Source: Actinomycetota bacterium
GTDB taxonomy: Bacteria > Actinomycetota > Actinomycetes > JACCUZ01
Assembly (NCBI GenBank): GCA_030841035.1
Contig: JAVEDI010000038.1
Span: forward strand, 62,001 to 126,000
Length of the DNA: 64,000 nt
Direction: 5' to 3'
Shown here: positions 10,260-18,333 of the stretch, one piece after another
Layout: every line of letters begins with the position of its first letter
Numbering within the stretch: position 1 is the first letter of the stretch
Notes under the pieces: model-generated
Told to the model about the DNA's origin: nothing
Seen by the model: only the letters and a program-made list of their open reading frames with translations
Databases searched by the model: none
Translations under genes and position numbers: made by a program

Positions 10260-12412
10260 GCGACGGCCGCCAGCACCCGCATGCTGAACGGCGCCAGGAG
10301 GGCGGTGGTCCCCGCCGACTCTGCCGTCTCGGACGGGCGCGGCTGCTCGTCGATGGTGTCGAGCAGTCCGCGGTACGCCGTCGCCCAGGGCGCGGCCGGC
10401 AGCACGAAGGGCGCCTCGTCGGGGCCGGTGTTGAGCAGCACGAGAAGCGAGGCGGCCGGCGCGCCGTCGGCGCCGACGGCCAGGTCGGCCCCCGAGAGGT
10501 ACAGGCCCAGCACGCGCCGGTCATGGTCGAACCATCCGGCGTCGGTCATCTGCTGGCCGTCCGGGGCGAACCACGCGAGGTCCGTCTGGCCGTCCTCGTG
10601 CACGGGTCGGCCGTCGAAGAAGTCCGCTTGACGCAAGACCGGGTGCCGTGCGCGCAGCGCCAGCAGCGCGCGCGTCCACTCGAGCTGGCGCGACTGCCAC
10701 GTGTCGTGGCCCGCCCGCGACGCCTCGAGCCATGACCAGTCGAGCCACGTGGTGTCGTCGTCGACGCAGTAGGCGTTGTTGTTGCCGCCCTGGCTGCGTC
10801 CCGTCTCGTCTCCTGCGACGAGCATGGGAACGCCGGTCGAGGTCGACAACGTGGTGAGCAGGTTGCGCATCATCCGCCGCCGGACGGCCAGCACCTCCTC
10901 GTCGGCGGTCGATCCCTCCACGCCGCAGTTCCAGCCCCGGTTGTGGTCGGAGCCGTCGCGGTTCCCCTCGCCGTTGGGTTCGTTGCGCTTGCGTTCGTAG
11001 GCCACGAGGTCGTGCAGCGTGAAGCCGTCGTGCGCGGTCACGAAGTTGACCGAGGACAGGGGGCCGCGGGCGCCGTTCTCGAAGACGTCGGACGACCCCG
11101 ACACCCGGTAGGCCAGGTCGCGTAGGCCGCTGCCCTGCTTGCGGGCGTTGTCGCCGAGCCAGGTCTCGCGAATCGTGTCGCGGTACCGGTCGTTCCACTC
11201 CGCCCACTCGGCGGGGAAGTGGCCGAGCTGATAGCCGCCTGACCCGACGTCCCAGGGCTCCGCGACGAGCTTGACCCGTGAGAGGACGGGATCCTGGCGC
11301 AGCACGGACAGGAAGGTGCCGGAGCCCTCGAAGGTGTCCGACCCGCGCGCCAGCGCGGGCGCCAGGTCGAAGCGGAACCCGTCGACGTGCATCTCCTGTG
11401 CCCAGTAGCGCAGCGAGTCGGTGACGGTGCGCAGCGTGCGGGGCTGCCTGAGGTCGAGAGTGTTGCCGCAGCCGGTCACGTCGCTGTAGAGCCGGCCGTG
11501 GCGCAACCTGTAGTACTCGTGGTTGTCCAGGCCCCGCCAGGCCAGGGTGGGGCCGTCGACGCCGCCCTCGGCGGTGTGGTTGTAGACGACGTCGAGCAGC
11601 ACCTCCAGCCCCGCGGCGTGCAGCGCCCGCACCATCGCCTTGAACTCCCGTACCTGCCCGCCGCGCGAGCCGGAGGCGGCGTACGCCGCATGCGGCGCGA
11701 AGAAGCCGAGTGTGTTGTAGCCCCAGTAGTTTCGCTGGCCCCGGCGGAGCAGGGCCAGCTCGGGCACGAAGTGGTGCACCGGCAGCAGCTCGACCGTGGT
11801 GACCCCGAGCGAGGTGAGGTGCGCGACGACGGCGGGGTGCGCAAGGCCGGCGTACGTGCCGCGCAGCTCCTGCGGCACGTCGGGATGCATGCGGCTCAGG
11901 CCGCGCACGTGCGCCTCGTAGATCACGGTCTCCGACCACGGCACCTCCGGCCGTCGGTCGCCGCCCCAGTCGAAGTCGTCGGCCACGACCACCGACCGCG
12001 GCACGAACGGCGCCGAGTCGCGGGTGTCGGCCACGGTGTCGTCCCGCGTGCCGTCATGCCCGAGCACCGCGGTGTCGGCGAGCAGGTCGCCGTCGATGGC
12101 TCGTGCGTAGGGGTCGACGAGCAGCTTGGCCGGGTTGTAGCGGTGACCGTGCCACGGGTCCCAGGGCCCCTGTACGCGGTAGCCGTAGCGCTGGCCGGGG
12201 CCGACGCCGGCCACGTGGCCGTGCCAGACGCCGTGGGTGCGATCGGTCAGCGCCACCCTCGTCTCGCGACCGGCCTCGTCGAAGAGGCACAGCTCGACGG
12301 CCTGGCCGCCGCTGTGCACCGCGAACATCGTGCCGTGCTCGTCGACGGTCGCGCCGAGCGGCGGGGCGTGGGGGGAGGGTCGGGCGGTGGTCACCGCGTG
12401 GGTCGGCATCAC
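10256..12412 (-). CDS. glgX: glycogen debranching enzyme GlgX (isoamylase type)
   Basis: Hydrolyses alpha-1,6 branches of limit dextrins left by phosphorylase. The product is about 718 aa. The N-terminal CBM48/isoamylase domain (LGATVDEHGTMFAVHSGGQAVELCLFD) is followed by a GH13 barrel with IYEAHVRGLSRMHP, LDVVYNHTAEGG, nucleophile segment VDGFRFDLAPALAR and KLVAEPWDVGSGGYQLGHFP, the typical GlgX acid/base segment. The start is GTG 12412 or the adjacent ATG 12409. A TAGCCT -10 box ends 7 nt before the GTG and there is no Shine-Dalgarno, which suggests a leaderless message. It converges on glgP with a 4-bp stop overlap and pairs functionally with it in glucan breakdown. Confidence 0.94.
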   Translation of the reverse strand: MMPTHAVTTARPSPHAPPLGATVDEHGTMFAVHSGGQAVELCLFDEAGRETRVALTDRTHGVWHGHVAGVGPGQRYGYRVQGPWDPWHGHRYNPAKLLVDPYARAIDGDLLADTAVLGHDGTRDDTVADTRDSAPFVPRSVVVADDFDWGGDRRPEVPWSETVIYEAHVRGLSRMHPDVPQELRGTYAGLAHPAVVAHLTSLGVTTVELLPVHHFVPELALLRRGQRNYWGYNTLGFFAPHAAYAASGSRGGQVREFKAMVRALHAAGLEVLLDVVYNHTAEGGVDGPTLAWRGLDNHEYYRLRHGRLYSDVTGCGNTLDLRQPRTLRTVTDSLRYWAQEMHVDGFRFDLAPALARGSDTFEGSGTFLSVLRQDPVLSRVKLVAEPWDVGSGGYQLGHFPAEWAEWNDRYRDTIRETWLGDNARKQGSGLRDLAYRVSGSSDVFENGARGPLSSVNFVTAHDGFTLHDLVAYERKRNEPNGEGNRDGSDHNRGWNCGVEGSTADEEVLAVRRRMMRNLLTTLSTSTGVPMLVAGDETGRSQGGNNNAYCVDDDTTWLDWSWLEASRAGHDTWQSRQLEWTRALLALRARHPVLRQADFFDGRPVHEDGQTDLAWFAPDGQQMTDAGWFDHDRRVLGLYLSGADLAVGADGAPAASLLVLLNTGPDEAPFVLPAAPWATAYRGLLDTIDEQPRPSETAESAGTTALLAPFSMRVLAAVA

Positions 12413-12513
12413 GCCCGGAAGGCTACGCTCGCGAGCCAAGAGCGACCCCGCGGTTGACGACGTCGCAGGACGGACGGGCGCCGGTCGGGAGCGACACGCA
12501 CCAGGAGGCTTGA
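12413..12513. promoter_or_regulatory. divergent glgX / crotonase intergenic region
   Basis: On the minus strand the -10 box TAGCCT lies at 12425-12420, 7 nt from the glgX GTG. On the plus strand an AGGAGG lies 5 nt before the GTG of the enoyl-CoA hydratase gene at 12514. No convincing inverted repeat was seen. Confidence 0.4.
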
Positions 12514-13299
12514 GTGGCACACGGCGAGTTCGTCCGGCTCGAGGTCGAGGAGGGCATCGGCACCATCCGGCTGGACCGGCCGCCGATGAACGCGCTCAGC
12601 TCCCAGCTGCAGGAGGAGCTGCGCGCGGCCGCCCAGGAGGCAGGTGACAGCAGCGACGTGTCGGCGGTCGTGCTCTACGGCGGCGAGAAGGTGTTCGCCG
12701 CCGGCGCGGACATCAAGGAGATGGCGACCATGTCCTACACCGACATGGTCGGGCGCGCGGGAGCGCTGCAGTCCTCGTTCACCGCGGTGGCTCGCATCCC
12801 CAAGCCGGTCATCGCGGCGATCACCGGCTACGCCCTCGGTGGTGGCTGCGAGCTGGCGCTGTGCGCCGACCTGCGGATCTGCAGCGACGACGCCAAGCTG
12901 GGGCAGCCCGAGATCCAGCTGGGCATCATCCCCGGCGCCGGCGGCACCCAGCGACTGCCGCGACTCGTCGGGCCCTCGCGCGCCAAGGAGATCGTGTTCA
13001 CCGGTCGCTTCGTCGACGCGGAGGAGGCCCTGCGCATCGGTCTGGTCGACAAGGTCGTCCCAGCAGGTGAGGTCTATGCAGCCGCCCGCCAGATGGCGGC
13101 CCGCTTCGTGGGTGGTCCGGGCCTGGCGCTACGCGCTGCCAAGGAGTCCATCGACCGCGGACTGGAGACCGACCTCGACACCGGCCTGGAGATCGAGCGG
13201 CTGGCGTTCAGTGCCCTGTTCGCGACCGAGGACCGCGCGACCGGCATGACGTCTTTCGTGGAGCAGGGTCCCGGCAAGGCGAAGTTCGTGGGGCGCTAG
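12514..13299 (+). CDS. enoyl-CoA hydratase/isomerase (crotonase family)
   Basis: Likely hydrates trans-2-enoyl-CoA in fatty-acid or related acyl-CoA oxidation. The product is 261 aa. The crotonase oxyanion-hole segment FAAGADIKEMA is present, as are both catalytic glutamates in the contexts ALGGGCELALC and LGQPEIQLGIIPGAGGTQRLP, so it should be an active hydratase rather than a degenerate family member. It starts with GTG after a strong AGGAGG. It is followed 2 bp later by a methyltransferase gene, so the two are probably co-transcribed. No acyl-CoA dehydrogenase is adjacent; the exact substrate chain length cannot be told. Confidence 0.9.
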   Translation: MAHGEFVRLEVEEGIGTIRLDRPPMNALSSQLQEELRAAAQEAGDSSDVSAVVLYGGEKVFAAGADIKEMATMSYTDMVGRAGALQSSFTAVARIPKPVIAAITGYALGGGCELALCADLRICSDDAKLGQPEIQLGIIPGAGGTQRLPRLVGPSRAKEIVFTGRFVDAEEALRIGLVDKVVPAGEVYAAARQMAARFVGGPGLALRAAKESIDRGLETDLDTGLEIERLAFSALFATEDRATGMTSFVEQGPGKAKFVGR

Positions 13300-13301
13300 T
13301 C

Positions 13302-14270
13302 GTGAGCAAGCCGGGCGGGCAGCAGACGGACGAGCGGGGCGGGGCGAGCGCCGAGGAGGTCGAGCGGGCGTGGACCGATCCCAAGCTGGCCAACGTGCTG
13401 TACCACGACAGTGAGGCCTCGACCTACGACGAGAAGTGGTCGATCTCCTACGACGAGCGGTGCATCTCCTACGCGCGCGACCGGTTCGCCGCGGTAGCAG
13501 GTACCGACGGCTGGCCCTACGCCAAGGCGCTCGAGCTGGGTTGCGGCACCGGCTTCTTCCTGCTCAACCTCAAGCAGGCCGGCGTGCTCGACGACGCGCA
13601 CGTCACCGACCTGTCGCCCGGCATGGTGCAGGCCGCCATCCGCAACGGGACGGCACTGGGCATGGACGTGGCGGGCCGGGTGGCTGACGCCGAGGCCATC
13701 CCGTACGACGACGCGAGCTTCGACCTGGTGGTCGGGCACGCCGTGCTGCACCACATCCCGGACGTCGAGCTGGCGCTGCGGGAGGTGCTGCGGGTTCTCC
13801 GGCCCGGAGGCCGGTTCGTGTTCGCCGGTGAGCCCTCGACGGTCGGTGACTGGTACGCCCGCCGGCTCGGCCGCCTGACCTGGCGGCTCACCACGACCGT
13901 GACCCACCTGCCGCAGCTGCGGGAGCGCTGGTCGCGTCCCGAGGAGGAGCTGGCCGAGTCCTCCCGCGCTGCGGCGCTCGAGTCGGTGGTCGACATCCAC
14001 ACGTTCGACCCGCGGGAGCTCGCCGCCACGGCACTGCGGGCGGGTGCCGTCGACGTACACACGACGACCGAGGAGCTGACGGCCGCGCTCTTCGGCTGGC
14101 CCGTGCGCACGTTCGAGGCGGCGGTCAACCCCGCTCGGCTGGGGTGGGGCTGGGCGATGTTCGCCTACCGCTCGTGGCAACGGCTGAGCGCCATCGACCG
14201 GGTGCTCGGCAAGGCGTTGCCGCAGAAGCTGTTCTACAACGTCCTGCTCACCGGCACCCGGCCGGGCTGA
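13302..14270 (+). CDS. class I SAM-dependent methyltransferase
   Basis: The product is 322 aa. A Rossmann-type methyltransferase core contains motif I ALELGCGTGFFLL (around residues 80-92), post-I VTDLSPGMVQAA, and FDLVVGHAVLHHIPD and LRVLRPGGRFVFAGEP (motifs II-III). The N-terminus has a conserved-looking VLYHDSEASTYDEKWSISYDE segment. The C-terminal about 130 residues are family-specific. From memory, mycobacteria carry a comparable methyltransferase (Rv3030) beside etfBA in the locus for methylglucose lipopolysaccharide; an acyltransferase gene follows here as well. GTG start 13302, 2 bp after the crotonase gene. The methyl acceptor is unknown. Confidence 0.85.
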   Translation: MSKPGGQQTDERGGASAEEVERAWTDPKLANVLYHDSEASTYDEKWSISYDERCISYARDRFAAVAGTDGWPYAKALELGCGTGFFLLNLKQAGVLDDAHVTDLSPGMVQAAIRNGTALGMDVAGRVADAEAIPYDDASFDLVVGHAVLHHIPDVELALREVLRVLRPGGRFVFAGEPSTVGDWYARRLGRLTWRLTTTVTHLPQLRERWSRPEEELAESSRAAALESVVDIHTFDPRELAATALRAGAVDVHTTTEELTAALFGWPVRTFEAAVNPARLGWGWAMFAYRSWQRLSAIDRVLGKALPQKLFYNVLLTGTRPG

Positions 14271-14287
14271 GCGGGCTGGGTCTGGGT

Positions 14288-14947
14288 GTGGCGCGCGAAC
14301 CGCGACGGCTGCCGCTGTCGACCTTCGTCTCCCCTGCGAGCCTGCGCTGGGTGGTGCGGCAGCGCGCGTGGACACCGTTCTACCTGGTGCGGTACTGGCG
14401 CTTCCTGCTGCTGCGGCTGCGGCACCCCGAGGTCGTGACGGAGGGGTTCGTGTTCCTGGGCCGGCGGGTACAGCTCGAGGTGCGCAAGGGCTATGGACGC
14501 ATCGTGCTCGGCCGCTGGGTGCACATCGGGGACGACAACCGGCTTCGCGCCCACGAGGGCACGCTGCGCGTGGGCGACCGCACGGTGTTCGGGCGTGACA
14601 ACACGGTCAACTGCTACCTGGACATCGAGTTCGGGCCGGGCTGCATGGTGGCCGACTGGGTCTACGTCTGCGACTTCGACCATCGCTTCGAGGACCTCGA
14701 CCGGCCGGTGAAGGACCAGGGTCTGGTGAAGACGCCGGTACGCATCGGTGCCGACGTGTGGGTCGGTGTCAGGGCGACGGTCCTGCGTGGCGCCAGGGTG
14801 GGGGAGGGCAGCGTGCTGGGGGCGCACACCGTCGTACGAGGGTGCATCCCGCCGTACAGCGTGGTGGTCGGCGTGCCGGGGCGCGTCGTGCGCGACCGGC
14901 GCGACGAACGCGCGCAGCGCCCCGTGCGGCATGCGGACGACGTGTAG
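14288..14947 (+). CDS. LbetaH (hexapeptide-repeat) acyltransferase
   Basis: Probable O-acetyl/acyltransferase acting on a sugar. The product is about 219 aa. After an N-terminal region (LRWVVRQRAWTPFYLVRYWRF) come hexapeptide-repeat turns: GRIVLGRWVHIGDDN, LRVGDRTVFGRDNTVN, then PVRIGADVWVGVRATVLRGARVGEGSVLGAHTVV and PPYSVVVGVPGRVVRD, the last being the classical C-terminal signature of maltose/serine acetyltransferase-like enzymes. GTG 14288 is the first good start after the methyltransferase stop; the longer in-frame extension overlaps that gene and is arginine-rich. It is in the same operon as the methyltransferase, so both may decorate one glycan. The acceptor is unknown. Confidence 0.82.
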   Translation: MAREPRRLPLSTFVSPASLRWVVRQRAWTPFYLVRYWRFLLLRLRHPEVVTEGFVFLGRRVQLEVRKGYGRIVLGRWVHIGDDNRLRAHEGTLRVGDRTVFGRDNTVNCYLDIEFGPGCMVADWVYVCDFDHRFEDLDRPVKDQGLVKTPVRIGADVWVGVRATVLRGARVGEGSVLGAHTVVRGCIPPYSVVVGVPGRVVRDRRDERAQRPVRHADDV

Positions 14948-14950
14948 CGC

Positions 14951-15382
14951 TCAGCCGGCCGGGCTGCCGTCGCCGACGGCTTGCGCGAGCTGCTCGCGCA
15001 GAACGCTCGGGATGGGGCGCGACGCGTGCGTGGCGGAGTCGAAGTTGACGTAGACGATGCTCGCCGTGGTGAGCAGCACGCCGTCCGAGCGGTGCACCTC
15101 GAAGCCGAGCTGAAAGCTGGACCGTCCCACCCGCAGGCAGTGCACGGCGATCTCGAGCCGGTCGTCGACGGTGGCCGGGCCGTTGAAGTCCGCCTCGACG
15201 TGCACCAGGGACGGAACGAACCCTTCCTGTGCCATCGCGTCGAAGGTCCAGCCCCGGTCACCGAAGAACTCTCCCATCGCGACGTCGAAGAACTCCCAGT
15301 AGCGACCGTTGAACACGATGCCTTGCGCGTCCATCTCGTGGTAGCGCACCTGGTGCCGGTACACAGACGTCCGGGGCGTCAT
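14951..15382 (-). CDS. acyl-CoA thioesterase (hotdog fold, 4HBT family)
   Basis: Hydrolyses a small acyl-CoA. The product is 143 aa, a single hotdog domain with the 4HBT signature VRYHEMDAQGIVFNGRYWEFFDVAMGEFF; the Asp-Ala-Gln-Gly-Ile-Val-Phe-Asn segment carries the catalytic Asp. The start overlaps the stop of the upstream acyl-CoA synthetase gene as ATGA, so it is the last gene of the catabolic cluster. It may recycle CoA from a dead-end thioester of that pathway. It converges on the acyltransferase gene with a 3-bp gap. Confidence 0.88.
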   Translation of the reverse strand: MTPRTSVYRHQVRYHEMDAQGIVFNGRYWEFFDVAMGEFFGDRGWTFDAMAQEGFVPSLVHVEADFNGPATVDDRLEIAVHCLRVGRSSFQLGFEVHRSDGVLLTTASIVYVNFDSATHASRPIPSVLREQLAQAVGDGSPAG

Positions 15383-17487
15383 CGGGTTTCCCGTACAGCC
15401 GGTCGTGGCACCACCACGGCGTCGACCGCGACGACTCCGGTAGGAGTGGCGATGACGGGATTGAGGTCGACGGACTCGAGCAGCCCGGCATGGGCTGTGG
15501 CCAGCTGGTCGAGCCGCTCGATGACCTCGATGACGGCACCGAGGTCCACCGGGTCGGAGCCACGCGCACCCGCCAGCAGCGCATAGCCCCGTAGCTCCCG
15601 CAGCATCTCGGCGGCCTCGCCGTCGCGCAGGCCTGCCGCCCGGATCACGACGTCGTCGAGGATCTCGGTCCAGATCCCACCGAGACCCACCAGGACGAAC
15701 GCACCGAGCTCGGCGTCGTTCTGGACACCTACGATCATCTCGACCCCCGCAGGGACCTGTTCTTGGACGAGCACGGGCCCGCCGCCGGCCACGCGCAGCG
15801 CCGCAGCGCGCACTGCCGCTGCGTCAGCCAGGCCCAGCGCGAGTGCGCCGGCCTCCGTCTTGTGCAGCAGGTGCGGGTCGGCGGACTTGACCGCCACGGG
15901 AAACCCGAGCTTCTCCGCGATCTGCGCGGCGGCGGCGCCGTCTCGCGCGATTTCCGACCGGGCCACCGGGATGCCGAGGGCCGCGACCAGATCGAGGGCC
16001 GGCAGCCCGGAGGTGGCCGTGCCGGCCAATGCCGAGAGTGCTCCGGCGATCTCGGCCAGCGGTATCCGGTGCTCGGTGGCCGGAGACGGGAGCGGCCGGG
16101 AGAAGGTGACGAGCCGCTCCAGGGCACGCAGCCCTTCGTGCAGGCCGGAGAGAACCACCACGTCGCTTTCCAGCGCTCGCTCGACCTGCTCGGCCGGGGC
16201 GGTACCACCCACGGCGTCGAGTACGACGTGCAGCGCGTCCGTCCGGTCGGCGAGCTCCAGCGCGGCGTGCAGCTGCGGCGTGGCCCGGTCCTCGGGTCCC
16301 GTCGGCCCGATGGTGAAGTCGCCGACACTCACGACGATGTCCACCTGCGGGTCCTCGGCCATGGCGGCGACCAGTTCGGGGTAGCGACGTTCGAGATCTT
16401 CGGTGCCCCAGTAGTCGAGGGGGTTGCTCGCCTCGAGGAACTCGGGCAACAGCTCGCGCAGGCGCTGCGAGGCCGCGGGGCCCAACGTGGGGAGCACGAG
16501 ACCGGTGCTCGCGGCGTCGTCGAGCACGAGCTGGATCTGGCCGCCCGAGGCGGTCAGCGCCGCCATGTTCGGGCGCTGCGGTCGGCGCCGGGTCTGCATC
16601 GCGACGGCTGTCTCGAGCAGCTCGTCCAGGGTGTCCACCCGCAGGACGCCGTGCCGGCGGAACCGCGCGTCGACCAGCCGGTCCGGCATGGCAAGCGCTC
16701 CCGAGTGGGCCACCGCCGCGGCACGGGCCGCCTCGGTCCGGCCGGACTTGACGACGATCACCGGCTTGCCGAGCTCGCGAGCCCGGTCGCACTCCCGGAA
16801 GAACCGCTCCGGGTCGCGCACGGTCTCCAGGAAGGCGCAGACCACGCGCGTGTGCGGGTCGTCAACGAAGTAGCCGAGCAGGTCGGCACTGTCCACGACC
16901 GCCTCGTTGCCGCACGAGACGACGTGGCTCCACCGCACGCCGCGCTTGTTGTTGGTGAGCGCCGTCGCGACCGAACCGCTCTGCGCCATGAGTGCCACGG
17001 CGCCGGGCCGGGTCGCCTCGACACGGTCCATGTACAGCGCGTGCGGGTGGTGGAAGTTGATCAGGCCTTGGCAGTTCGGCCCGAGCAGGGCGACGTCCGC
17101 CGCGCGGGCCACCTCGGTGATGCGTGTCTGCAGGGCCTGCCCCTGCGGACCACCGTCAGCGAAGCCGATCGCGAGCACGACGACGCCCTTGACGCCCAGC
17201 GCGGCTGCCTCCTCCACCACCGGCAGAACCCGGTCACGTGTGACGCCCACGAAGATGGCGTCCGGCACGAAGGGCAGGGAGGAGAGGTCAGGTGCGCACG
17301 GGTAGCCGAGCACCTCGTCGTAGCGCGGGTTCACCGCACCGACCGGGCCGGCGAAGCCCATGGCAGCGAAGTTCTCGAGGGCTTGACGACTCCATGGGTT
17401 GCTCGGGCTCGCACCGACGACCGCGACCCCGGCGGGGGCGAACAACCTCTGCAACGACGCTGCCGACGTCGGGACCCGGCTAGGCAC
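15379..17487 (-). CDS. ADP-forming acyl-CoA synthetase (acetate--CoA ligase family)
   Basis: Activates a carboxylic acid to its CoA thioester with ATP giving ADP and phosphate. The product is 702 aa with fused alpha and beta parts. A CoA-binding Rossmann domain (LFAPAGVAVVGASPSN, about residues 14-130) is followed by succinyl-CoA-synthetase-like domains with LLGPNCQGLIN and the phospho-His segment VAHSGALA (His about 261), and a C-terminal ATP-grasp domain (AEKLGFPVAVKSADPHLLHKTEAGALALGL, ending VDLNPVI). GTG start 17487. It overlaps the crotonase gene upstream by 8 bp and the thioesterase downstream by 4 bp. In context it should channel the carbon skeleton released by the cluster hydrolases into CoA metabolism; the acid is not identifiable. 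Confidence 0.9.
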   Translation of the reverse strand: MPSRVPTSAASLQRLFAPAGVAVVGASPSNPWSRQALENFAAMGFAGPVGAVNPRYDEVLGYPCAPDLSSLPFVPDAIFVGVTRDRVLPVVEEAAALGVKGVVVLAIGFADGGPQGQALQTRITEVARAADVALLGPNCQGLINFHHPHALYMDRVEATRPGAVALMAQSGSVATALTNNKRGVRWSHVVSCGNEAVVDSADLLGYFVDDPHTRVVCAFLETVRDPERFFRECDRARELGKPVIVVKSGRTEAARAAAVAHSGALAMPDRLVDARFRRHGVLRVDTLDELLETAVAMQTRRRPQRPNMAALTASGGQIQLVLDDAASTGLVLPTLGPAASQRLRELLPEFLEASNPLDYWGTEDLERRYPELVAAMAEDPQVDIVVSVGDFTIGPTGPEDRATPQLHAALELADRTDALHVVLDAVGGTAPAEQVERALESDVVVLSGLHEGLRALERLVTFSRPLPSPATEHRIPLAEIAGALSALAGTATSGLPALDLVAALGIPVARSEIARDGAAAAQIAEKLGFPVAVKSADPHLLHKTEAGALALGLADAAAVRAAALRVAGGGPVLVQEQVPAGVEMIVGVQNDAELGAFVLVGLGGIWTEILDDVVIRAAGLRDGEAAEMLRELRGYALLAGARGSDPVDLGAVIEVIERLDQLATAHAGLLESVDLNPVIATPTGVVAVDAVVVPRPAVRETR

Positions 17488-18325
17488 GGTCGTCCACCTC
17501 TCGGAACTGCTGGTCCCGCCAGTCCAGGGCCGCGCGAAGTCCCCGCGCGGCCCGGATCTCCTCGAACTGCCGCAGCTCGTCGGTCTCGGAGCCGTCGAGG
17601 ATCGCGACGAGGTTGTCGTGGTGGTTGAGGGCGTTGAGCAGGCCCATGATCTCGTAGGTGCGGTTGATGCCCTCCTTGGTCAGCTCGACCGCGAGCGGGG
17701 AGACCTTGGCGATCAGGCGCGCGTGGTAGTAGGCGCGCCGCATGAGGTCTTCCGGCTCGACGACCTCGTTGACCATGCCGACCTCATAGGCCCGCTGGGC
17801 GTCGATCGTCTTCCCGGTGTACAGCAGCTCCCGGGCGATCTTCATCGGCACGATCCACGGCATGATCAGGGTCGAGCCGGTGGAGAACCGGATCTCCGGC
17901 TCGCCGAGCCTGCAGTCGGAGCTGGCGATCGTCATGTCACACAGCATCGCTATCTCGCAACCGCCACCGAGGCAGTAGCCGTGGACCGCAGCGATGATCG
18001 GCTTGCGGAAGTTCCAGACCCGACGTGAGAACGGCCAGATGGACTCGAGGTGCCGCTTCCACTGCATGACGCTGCCCTGTTCGGGGTCGGAACCCGGCTG
18101 GATGTCGTAGCCGGCCGAGAAGGCGCGCCCTGCACCGCAGAGCACCACGGCGCGGACCTCGTCGTCGGCCTCGAGCCGGTCGAGTGCGTCGATGACCTCG
18201 CGTGCAAGCTGGGCGCTCAGGGCGTTGAGCTTCTCCGGGCGGTTCAGCTTGAGGGTCGCGATCGGGTAGTCGAGCTCGACCACGATCGTCTCGTACTGGT
18301 CGTCCTCCGGCGCCGTGGCGGTCAT
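17480..18325 (-). CDS. enoyl-CoA hydratase/crotonase family protein
   Basis: The product is 281 aa. Crotonase fold with oxyanion segment AFSAGYDIQPG and HGYCLGGGCEIAML. Both equivalent glutamates are present (GGGCE and LGEPE), but the usual IPGAGGTQRL loop is replaced by STGSTLIMPW, so the substrate pocket differs from the classical hydratase at 12514. It could be a hydratase, isomerase or C-C/C-N lyase on a pathway acyl-CoA. ATG 18325 is preceded by GAAGGAAGG. It lies between the amidohydrolase (8 bp gap) and the acyl-CoA synthetase (8 bp overlap). Confidence 0.85.
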   Translation of the reverse strand: MTATAPEDDQYETIVVELDYPIATLKLNRPEKLNALSAQLAREVIDALDRLEADDEVRAVVLCGAGRAFSAGYDIQPGSDPEQGSVMQWKRHLESIWPFSRRVWNFRKPIIAAVHGYCLGGGCEIAMLCDMTIASSDCRLGEPEIRFSTGSTLIMPWIVPMKIARELLYTGKTIDAQRAYEVGMVNEVVEPEDLMRRAYYHARLIAKVSPLAVELTKEGINRTYEIMGLLNALNHHDNLVAILDGSETDELRQFEEIRAARGLRAALDWRDQQFREVDDRA

Positions 18326-18333
18326 CGTCGGCC

